8,418 bases of DNA, from assembly GCA_027451165.1 (NCBI GenBank), contig DAIDJX010000140.1:1-8418 (forward strand), read 5' to 3'. The position numbers and the translations under genes are program-made. This DNA comes from Prolixibacteraceae bacterium (lineage in GTDB: Bacteria; Bacteroidota; Bacteroidia; Bacteroidales; Prolixibacteraceae). Under the pieces are notes generated by a model that saw nothing but the letters and a program-made list of their open reading frames with translations, ran no database searches and was not told the DNA's origin. Below are positions 1 to 4,927 of this stretch, piece after piece (position 1 is the first letter of the stretch; every line of letters starts with the position of its first letter).

Positions 1-22
1 AAACATCAAACAAATTCATTCT

Positions 23-89
23 TATTTCGGATTTCGGATTTGAGATTTCGGATTTGAGATTTCGGATTTACTCAAGATTCAAGATTATT
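23..89. repeat. GATTnnn heptameric tandem repeat downstream of argC
   Basis: Seven consecutive 7-bp units run from 23 to 71: TATTTCG, GATTTCG, GATTTGA, GATTTCG, GATTTGA, GATTTCG, GATTTAC. After a 4-bp phase break (72-75) come two more units, GATTCAA and GATTATT. The array fills the space just 3' of argC and touches its stop codon. The units are not self-complementary, so a hairpin terminator is unlikely. The same heptad class recurs at 4810-4894. No function is assigned. Confidence 0.85.
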
Positions 90-1062
90 AAAATGCTACC
101 GGTTTCAACATCAGACCTGTTGTCTCTTCCAGGTCAAACATCAGGTTCATGTTTTGAACTGCCTGACCGGAAGCTCCTTTGAGGAGGTTATCCGAACAGG
201 TGATAATAACCAGCCTGCTTCCATGTTTTTCCAGGTAAACTAATGCTTTGTTGGTATTCACCACTTGCTTCAGGTGAGGATTCCCGGAAGTTACCACAGT
301 GAAGGGATGTCCCTGGTAATATGATTCATACAGGGTATGTGCTTCCTGAAGACTTCCGTCAAAACGGGTATAGGCACTGACAAAAATCCCCCGCGTAAAA
401 TTTCCGCGGATGGGCACAAAGTTGAAATCGTAGTTAAATCCGGGCTGCAAATACCGGAGACTTTGCAGGATTTCACCTTCGTGCTGGTGTTCGAATATTT
501 TATAGGCGCTGATATTACCTTCGCGCCAGCTGAAATGCGTTGTTTCGGAGGGCTGCTGGCCGGCACCTGTGGAACCGGTGATGGCATGAACATGTACGGC
601 ATCCTGCAGTAATCCTGAAGAAGCCAAAGGAAGAAGCGCCAGTTGTATGCCGGTGGCAAAGCAACCCGGGTTGGCTACATGGACTGCGTTTTTGATTTTA
701 TCCCTGAACAATTCAGGCAAACCGTAAATAAAATCATGGGTACCGTCCTGCATCCTGAAATCGGTACTCAGGTCGATCACTTTCACTCCGGAAGGAATCT
801 GGACACTTCCAAGAAAGGCTGCTGATTTTCCATGGCCCTGACAAAGGAAGATCACCTCAGCAGCCGACAGTTCAGCCTCAGCAGTAAACTGTAATTCAGT
901 TTCCCCGACCAGGTCACTGTGCACATGACAAACCGGCTGACCGGCATGGCTGGCGCTTTGGGCAAAGGTAATTTCAACCAAAGGGTGGCGAAGGAGAATG
1001 CGGATCAGCTCGCCTGCAGTATATCCTGCGGCACCGATAATGCCTGCCTTAATTTTATACAT
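88..1062 (-). CDS. argC: N-acetyl(or N-succinyl)-gamma-glutamyl-phosphate reductase ArgC
   Basis: Cytosolic NADPH-dependent enzyme that reduces N-acyl-gamma-glutamyl phosphate to N-acylglutamate semialdehyde, the third step of arginine synthesis. The 324-residue protein has the usual length of type 1 ArgC. Visible are the N-terminal Rossmann motif GIIGAAGYTAGEL (residues 7-19), the catalytic cysteine C134 in ANPGCFATG, the substrate-loop motif EHQHEGEI (191-198) with the probable catalytic histidine at H192 or H194, and the C-terminal signature KGASGQAVQNMNLM (295-308). The ATG at 1062 gives an N-terminus that starts directly with the first beta strand. It lies last in the visible minus-strand arg operon, 82 bp after argG. 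Many Bacteroidota make arginine through N-succinyl rather than N-acetyl intermediates, and the sequence alone does not tell which acyl group this enzyme takes. Identification is secure. Confidence 0.96.
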   Translation of the reverse strand: MYKIKAGIIGAAGYTAGELIRILLRHPLVEITFAQSASHAGQPVCHVHSDLVGETELQFTAEAELSAAEVIFLCQGHGKSAAFLGSVQIPSGVKVIDLSTDFRMQDGTHDFIYGLPELFRDKIKNAVHVANPGCFATGIQLALLPLASSGLLQDAVHVHAITGSTGAGQQPSETTHFSWREGNISAYKIFEHQHEGEILQSLRYLQPGFNYDFNFVPIRGNFTRGIFVSAYTRFDGSLQEAHTLYESYYQGHPFTVVTSGNPHLKQVVNTNKALVYLEKHGSRLVIITCSDNLLKGASGQAVQNMNLMFDLEETTGLMLKPVAF

Positions 1063-1084
1063 AGTTTATTTTATATCTGACAAT

Positions 1085-1142
1085 GAGACGAGGCACGCCT
1101 CTTCATTACCTGACCCGGAGACGGAGCACGCCCCGTCTTTAC
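1085..1142. repeat. Two imperfect palindromic repeats between argG and argC
   Basis: Two copies of a roughly 25-bp unit start at 1085 and 1118, a period of 33 bp. They share GAGACG followed, after two variable bases, by GCACGCC. Each is a dyad centred on GCACGC. Copy 1 pairs GAGGC with GCCTC. Copy 2 pairs AGACGG (1119-1124) with CCGTCT (1133-1138) around an 8-nt loop. In the arg transcript (minus strand) they would lie between the argG stop and the argC start and could form small stem-loops. They look like members of a dispersed palindromic element, but only these two copies are visible. Confidence 0.6.
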
Positions 1143-1144
1143 GG

Positions 1145-2332
1145 TCATTTTTTATTAACAGAGTAATAGATTTTCAGGGCATTTCCCAGGATAGCAGTAA
1201 AGCCTTTTACTTCCTCTCCCGACCACCCTTTGGTCTCTTCCCCATAATGACCAAATCCTGAGTCCATCAGGTCATTTTCCGACTCAATACCCTGAAGTTC
1301 AAAGCGGTATGGAAGCAATCGCAGGAAGACCTTACCGTTCACATTTTCCTGTGTACTTTCCAGGAAGGTTTCCAGGTTGCGCATAACCGGGTCCAAATAA
1401 AGGGCTTCATGGAAAAACATACCATACCAGGTACTGATCTGTTCCTTCCAGTACAATTGCCATTTGGTCAGTGTATGTTTTTCCAGCAGGTGATGCGCTT
1501 TGATGATGATCAGCGGAGCAGCAGCCTCAAAGCCAACGCGCCCCTTGATGCCGATGATGGTATCCCCGACATGGATATCCCGCCCGATGGCATAGGGAGC
1601 AGCCAGCTTTTCCAACGCCTGGATGGCCGCCGGACCACTTTCAAAAATCTGGTCGTTAATACCGGTCAGTTCTCCTTTATTAAACTGCAGTGTGATGATT
1701 TGTTCCCCCTCAGCAGTCATTTGTTTCGGGAAAGCACTTTCAGGCAGGGATTTGGATGAAGTCAGGGTTTCCTTTCCGCCAATACTGGTTCCCCAGAGGC
1801 CCTGGTTGATGGAATACTGCATTTTGATGAAATCATCTTCCACTCCATGTTCCCGGAGATAGTTAATTTCCTCGTCGCGGCTGAGCGATAAGTCCCGGAT
1901 GGGCGTAATAATTTTGATTTCAGGGGCCAACACCTGAAAGGTCAGGTCAAAGCGAACCTGATCATTCCCGGCGCCTGTACTGCCATGAGCAACATAAGCA
2001 GCGCCGATCTTTTTGGCATATTCAATGATGGCTATGGCCTGGAAAACCCTTTCAGAACTGACAGAAATCGGATAGGTATTGTTGCGGAGTACATTGCCAT
2101 ACACCATGTACCGGATGCATTTGTTGTAGTACTCATCCGTAACATCCAGGGTGACATGTTCGGTTGCGCCAAGCCGGTATGCCTTTTCTTCTATCCTGGC
2201 CAGTTCCTCTCCGGAAAATCCGCCGGTATTGGCAGTTGCCGTGTAGACATCAAAGCCTTTTTCTTTCAGGTATTTCACGCAGAAGGAGGTATCCAATCCC
2301 CCGCTGAAGGCCAGTACTAATTTCTTTTTCAT
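1145..2332 (-). CDS. argG: Argininosuccinate synthase ArgG
   Basis: Cytosolic enzyme that joins citrulline and aspartate, using ATP, to form argininosuccinate. The 395-residue protein has the typical length of the standard ArgG family. The ATP-pyrophosphatase P-loop AFSGGLDTS is at residues 8-16. The substrate-binding segment HGSTGAGNDQVRFD is at 116-129, and SSKSLPESAFP at 193-203 and GRVGFEAAAP at 264-273 lie in the C-terminal synthetase part. The start at 2332 puts the P-loop at its usual distance from the N-terminus. It is preceded by AT-rich sequence without a Shine-Dalgarno motif, as is common in Bacteroidota. It begins 14 bp after the acyltransferase stop codon, so the two are probably co-transcribed. 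In a pathway using acylornithine transcarbamylase, ArgG acts after deacylation of the acylcitrulline. No defect is seen. Confidence 0.97.
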   Translation of the reverse strand: MKKKLVLAFSGGLDTSFCVKYLKEKGFDVYTATANTGGFSGEELARIEEKAYRLGATEHVTLDVTDEYYNKCIRYMVYGNVLRNNTYPISVSSERVFQAIAIIEYAKKIGAAYVAHGSTGAGNDQVRFDLTFQVLAPEIKIITPIRDLSLSRDEEINYLREHGVEDDFIKMQYSINQGLWGTSIGGKETLTSSKSLPESAFPKQMTAEGEQIITLQFNKGELTGINDQIFESGPAAIQALEKLAAPYAIGRDIHVGDTIIGIKGRVGFEAAAPLIIIKAHHLLEKHTLTKWQLYWKEQISTWYGMFFHEALYLDPVMRNLETFLESTQENVNGKVFLRLLPYRFELQGIESENDLMDSGFGHYGEETKGWSGEEVKGFTAILGNALKIYYSVNKK

Positions 2333-2346
2333 TGTATTTCAGTAAC

Positions 2347-3027
2347 TTATTGTTGTTTTTTTGTTTGCCGGATATTATGGTGGTATTTCTTCAACAGATC
2401 CAGTGCATTTTTGGGATTCAGTTTGCGCATATAATCCAGCAGGGAACGTTTTTTAATTTCGCTGCCGTTACCGTTTTTCTCGCTCTCCCATGCCGGATCG
2501 TACAACATTCCCGTGCACAGGCATTTGCTCCGGTTCATGCGGGTAAGGATGTCGTAATTCACACATCCTTCACATCCCTTCCAGAAGGCATCATCATTGG
2601 TGAGTTCAGAGTAAGTCACCGGCCGGTAGCCCAGAGAATGGTTGATTTTCATCACCGCCAAACCGGTAGTCAACCCGAATATTTTTGCATCCGGAAACCG
2701 GGTTCTGGACAAATCGAAGGCTTTTTTCTTGATTTCCTTGGCCAGCCCGATGCCCCTGTATTCCGGGCTGACAATCAATCCGGAATTGGCAACATACTGG
2801 TGATGCCCCCAGGACTCGATGTAACAAAATCCGGCAAAGTTGTCTCCTTCCAGGGCAATAATGGCTTTTCCTTCCATCATTTTCCCCGCGAGGTATTCGT
2901 AAGTCCGCCGGGCAATCCCGGTTCCACGCTGCCGTGCAGCATGATCGATGGTGTCATTGATGGTATCCACATACCCCAGGTGCTTTTCTCCTGCCACCTC
3001 AACCACGATATCTTTCAATTCTTTCAT
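2347..3027 (-). CDS. GNAT-family acyltransferase, probable N-acylglutamate synthase of the arginine pathway
   Basis: A 226-residue GNAT protein. The acyl-CoA pyrophosphate-binding motif A is at residues 84-96, LIVSPEYRGIGLA, with the R-G-I-G-L-A loop at 91-96. The preceding strands fit a GNAT core at about residues 5-140. A C-terminal extension follows, with four cysteines as CEGC (152-155) and CLC (169-171), a possible zinc site, and a basic tail. The gene sits between argR and argG with gaps of 13 and 14 bp, so it belongs to the arg operon. It is not a classical ArgA (no amino-acid-kinase domain) and not an ArgJ. Inference: it makes the N-acylglutamate that feeds ArgB and ArgC. I recall a fitness-based proposal that the Bacteroides thetaiotaomicron protein at the equivalent position is an N-succinylglutamate synthase. 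The GNAT fold is certain, the substrate is not. Confidence 0.75.
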   Translation of the reverse strand: MKELKDIVVEVAGEKHLGYVDTINDTIDHAARQRGTGIARRTYEYLAGKMMEGKAIIALEGDNFAGFCYIESWGHHQYVANSGLIVSPEYRGIGLAKEIKKKAFDLSRTRFPDAKIFGLTTGLAVMKINHSLGYRPVTYSELTNDDAFWKGCEGCVNYDILTRMNRSKCLCTGMLYDPAWESEKNGNGSEIKKRSLLDYMRKLNPKNALDLLKKYHHNIRQTKKQQ

Positions 3028-3040
3028 CTTTGTGTAAACT

Positions 3041-3523
3041 TCATATTTTATTCCTGAAAACGGGTATACTTTTACCCAAAACAGTTATTATTTGATCTTT
3101 TGTAACATTTTCTTTAAGAACAGCCATAATGGTATCGTCACCGGCAATGGTACCGAGCACTGCAGGGATCCCCGCCTGATCAATCGCCAGGGCAATCCGG
3201 CTTGCATATCCGGGCAATGTATTAATTACCAACATATTACCAGAAACATGCAACCCCAGGAATCCATCAGTGAGATGAGCCTTGGTGTTCACCTTACGTG
3301 CTGGGTTTTTCTCTTCGGGGGGCATGGCGTAGATGTATCCCCTGTTTCCCGCCGGTATCCTTACCACTCTCAACTCATGCAAATCGCGGGAAAGCGTAGC
3401 CTGGGTACATTCAAATCCTTCCCTACGGATAAGCCCCAATAAAGCATCCTGACTTGTAAGGTTACTTCCGGATATCAGCCTGACAATTACCTCCTGACGT
3501 CTCTTTTTGTTGTCATTTTGCAT
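3041..3523 (-). CDS. argR: Arginine repressor ArgR
   Basis: Arginine-responsive DNA-binding regulator, a hexamer when arginine is bound in characterised relatives. The 160-residue length is typical. The N-terminal winged helix-turn-helix covers about residues 5-70 and has the recognition-helix signature TQATLSRDL (40-48), in which S45 and R46 match the family's DNA-contacting pair. The C-terminal oligomerisation and arginine-binding domain is at about 82-155 and carries GTIAGDDT (124-131), where the acidic pair normally binds arginine. It is the first gene of the minus-strand arg operon and divergent from carA. Two ARG-box-like sites overlap its start codon and promoter, which points to autoregulation and control of the genes behind it. 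The start at 3523 fits the family N-terminus. Confidence 0.95.
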   Translation of the reverse strand: MQNDNKKRRQEVIVRLISGSNLTSQDALLGLIRREGFECTQATLSRDLHELRVVRIPAGNRGYIYAMPPEEKNPARKVNTKAHLTDGFLGLHVSGNMLVINTLPGYASRIALAIDQAGIPAVLGTIAGDDTIMAVLKENVTKDQIITVLGKSIPVFRNKI

Positions 3524-3534
3524 ATTTATTCACA
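3517..3534. promoter_or_regulatory. Putative ArgR operator 1 (ARG box) over the argR start codon
   Basis: The 18 bp TTTGCATATTTATTCACA match the enterobacterial ARG-box consensus TnTGAATwwwwATTCAnw at 15 of 16 specified positions; the single mismatch is C for A. The core TGCATATTTATTCA (3519-3532) recurs with two changes 23 bp away. It spans the argR initiation codon (3521-3523) and the predicted 5' end of the argR mRNA, so bound repressor would block early transcription. Binding is inferred. Confidence 0.6.
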
Positions 3535-3539
3535 TAATT

Positions 3540-3557
3540 GATGCAAATTTATACATT
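3540..3557. promoter_or_regulatory. Putative ArgR operator 2 over the argR -7 element
   Basis: The core TGCAAATTTATACA (3542-3555) differs from the operator 1 core at only 2 of 14 positions. It matches the enterobacterial ARG-box consensus at 12 of 16 positions. Its centre is 23 bp from that of operator 1, about two helical turns, like the paired ARG boxes of known arg promoters (usually 21 bp apart). It covers the argR -7 element at 3544-3551. Weaker than operator 1 as a consensus match; the support comes from the repetition. Confidence 0.5.
3544..3551 (-). promoter_or_regulatory. Bacteroidota -7 promoter element for the argR operon
   Basis: On the minus strand the sequence reads TAAATTTG, a perfect match to the Bacteroidota -7 consensus TAnnTTTG. 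A start site about 6 bp downstream would give a leader of roughly 15 nt before the argR ATG. No clear -33 TTTG element was found at the expected distance upstream. The element lies inside putative ArgR operator 2. Confidence 0.5.
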
Positions 3558-3593
3558 TATTTCCCGAAATACGTGGTCATTCCGAATTTTTTG

Positions 3594-3601
3594 TATTTTT
3601 G
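3594..3601 (+). promoter_or_regulatory. Bacteroidota -7 promoter element for carA
   Basis: TATTTTTG matches TAnnTTTG. Transcription would start near 3607, giving a carA leader of about 130 nt that contains the leader ORF and the terminator hairpin. No convincing -33 TTTG is visible upstream. The position between the argR operators and the leader ORF is what a divergent carA promoter would need. Confidence 0.45.
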
Positions 3602-3634
3602 TGCGGTTTTAATAACAAAGTCAATCAAAGACAA

Positions 3635-3754
3635 ATGGGTGATTCAATCATTCTCACCATAAACAAAGGCTTGAAATGCGTTTGTGCCTGTCAAAGGTCA
3701 AACGCATTTTTTTTATCATTTACATTGAAAATTCAGGTTTATGAACCCAACTAA
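3635..3754 (+). CDS. Putative 39-codon leader peptide of carA, overlapping the carA start
   Basis: A short ORF opens with ATG at 3635 in the A-rich context usual for Bacteroidota starts. It stays open across the terminator hairpin and stops at TAA 3752-3754, 14 bp into carA in another frame. The peptide begins MGDSIILTINKGLKC. Its middle holds three cysteines in alternation (KCVCACQ, residues 14-20), encoded by the left arm and loop of the hairpin, and then SNAFFLSF. There is only one arginine codon, so it is not an obvious arginine-counting leader. It may serve as an attenuation leader, couple translation to carA, or be fortuitous. It does not resemble a protein I know. Confidence 0.4.
   Translation: MGDSIILTINKGLKCVCACQRSNAFFLSFTLKIQVYEPN
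3674..3714 (+). terminator. Intrinsic terminator hairpin in the carA leader (putative attenuator)
   Basis: AAATGCGTTTG (3674-3684) pairs perfectly over 11 bp with CAAACGCATTT (3699-3709), with eight consecutive T at 3707-3714. Within the 14-nt loop, CCT (3687-3689) can pair with AGG (3695-3697). The structure points in the carA direction only, since the minus strand has no T run. It ends 26 bp before the carA ATG and downstream of the predicted carA promoter, so every carA transcript would have to pass it. Such a placement indicates conditional termination. A weak upstream hairpin, GGTGA (3638-3642) with TCACC (3654-3658), could take part in switching. No clear anti-terminator was found. Confidence 0.75.
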
Positions 3755-4811
3755 AAAGGCAAAACTGATTTTGGAAGACGGTAGTGTATTCGGGGGTGTT
3801 TCTTTCGGTTATGAATGTTCCGTGGCTGGCGAAGTGGTTTTTTATACCGCCATGACGGGATATCCCGAAAGTCTGACGGATCCCTCCTATGCCGGGCAGA
3901 TCCTGGTTTCCACTTATCCCATGATCGGGAATTATGGTATTCCCCCTGAAGAAATCAAGACCGGATTTTCCCGTTTCCTGGAATCGGAAAAAATCCAGGC
4001 TTCAGGATTGATTATTGCTGACTATTCAACGGAATACAGCCACTGGAACGGAGCAAAAAGTCTGGGTGACTGGCTCAAAGCCTACCAGGTACCGGGCCTC
4101 GCAGGGATAGATACGCGGGCTTTAACCAAGATTCTTCGAATGAAGGGTTCCATGCTGGGGAAAATTGAATTTGAAGAAGATCCCATTGATTTTTACGACC
4201 CCAACCTGGAAAATCTTGTTGCTTCGGTCAGCTGCAGCGAACGGCAGGAATACGGCTCTGGTGATTACAAGGTAATCCTGGTGGACTGTGGGGTTAAAAA
4301 CAATATTATCAGGTGTTTGCTTAACCGGAATTGCACGGTGATCAGGGTACCCTGGGATTATGACTATAGCCATGAAGTATTCGATGGCATATTTCTGTCA
4401 AACGGTCCGGGTGACCCAGCCATGTGTGGCGCTACTGTTGAGAACATCCGCAAAATCCTTCCCCTGGGGAAACCCATCATGGGCATTTGCCTGGGAAATC
4501 AGTTGCTGGCCAGAGCTGCCGGCGCCGGCACCTACAAATTGAAATTCGGACACCGGAGCCATAACCAGCCTGTTCTCCTCAATGGGACAGACCGGTGTTT
4601 TATCACTTCCCAGAACCACGGTTATGCGGTTTCACCCGATACCCTTCCAGAGGAGTGGGAACCCCTGTTTGTCAATGTCAATGACAACACCAACGAGGGA
4701 ATCCGTCATAAATCAATGCCCTATTTTTCGACCCAATTCCATCCGGAAGCTGCAAGTGGTCCGGTGGACACGGAGTTTCTTTTTGATCAGTTCACCAACA
4801 GTATGAAATAA
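3741..4811 (+). CDS. carA: Carbamoyl-phosphate synthase small (glutaminase) subunit CarA
   Basis: Hydrolyses glutamine and passes ammonia to CarB, which makes carbamoyl phosphate for arginine and pyrimidine synthesis. The 356-residue protein starts with the CPSase small-chain domain (about 5-140; TGYPESLTDPSYAGQI at 39-54 is typical). A class I glutamine amidotransferase domain follows (about 176-352). The catalytic triad is visible: C250 in GICLGNQ, H334 and E336 in QFHPEA. NGPGDP (221-226) and GHRSHNQPV (270-278) are the expected oxyanion and substrate regions. The ATG at 3741 gives the normal N-terminus, KAKLILEDG. It is the first gene of carAB, divergent from argR, and preceded by a terminator-like hairpin and an overlapping leader ORF. 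No key residue is missing. Confidence 0.97.
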   Translation: MNPTKKAKLILEDGSVFGGVSFGYECSVAGEVVFYTAMTGYPESLTDPSYAGQILVSTYPMIGNYGIPPEEIKTGFSRFLESEKIQASGLIIADYSTEYSHWNGAKSLGDWLKAYQVPGLAGIDTRALTKILRMKGSMLGKIEFEEDPIDFYDPNLENLVASVSCSERQEYGSGDYKVILVDCGVKNNIIRCLLNRNCTVIRVPWDYDYSHEVFDGIFLSNGPGDPAMCGATVENIRKILPLGKPIMGICLGNQLLARAAGAGTYKLKFGHRSHNQPVLLNGTDRCFITSQNHGYAVSPDTLPEEWEPLFVNVNDNTNEGIRHKSMPYFSTQFHPEAASGPVDTEFLFDQFTNSMK

Positions 4812-4894
4812 TTTCGGATTTCGGATTTTTGATTTCGGATTTACCGGTTACAGATTACCGATTACAGATTACCGGTTACAGATTACCGATTACC
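4810..4894. repeat. GATTnnn heptameric tandem repeat between carA and carB
   Basis: Five 7-bp units of the GATTTnn type (4810-4844: AATTTCG, GATTTCG, GATTTTT, GATTTCG, GATTTAC) are followed, after one extra base, by seven units of the type RRTTACM (4846-4894: GGTTACA, GATTACC, GATTACA, GATTACC, GGTTACA, GATTACC, GATTACC). The array begins at the carA stop codon and fills about three quarters of the 116-bp carA-carB spacer. A period of 7 in a non-coding stretch is not codon-driven. It is the same family as the array at 23-89. Confidence 0.85.
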
Positions 4895-4927
4895 AACAAC
4901 TATTAAAGAATAACAGAAGCATATAAA

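Noticed and set aside
1063..1144. Separate promoter for argC
   Set aside because: No TAnnTTTG element on the minus strand was found in the gap at a suitable distance; co-transcription with argG is simpler.
2332..3057. Plus-strand ORF of 241 codons opposite the acyltransferase gene
   Set aside because: It is antisense to a clear GNAT gene with an intact motif A, has no recognisable family features, and fits a shadow frame.
3640..3651. Palindrome TGATTCAATCA as a regulator-binding site
   Set aside because: It is an 11-bp dyad with no second copy and no link to a known regulator; it may be chance within the leader ORF.
4810..4894. Possible CRISPR or direct-repeat array
   Set aside because: Units are 7 bp and contiguous, with no spacers.
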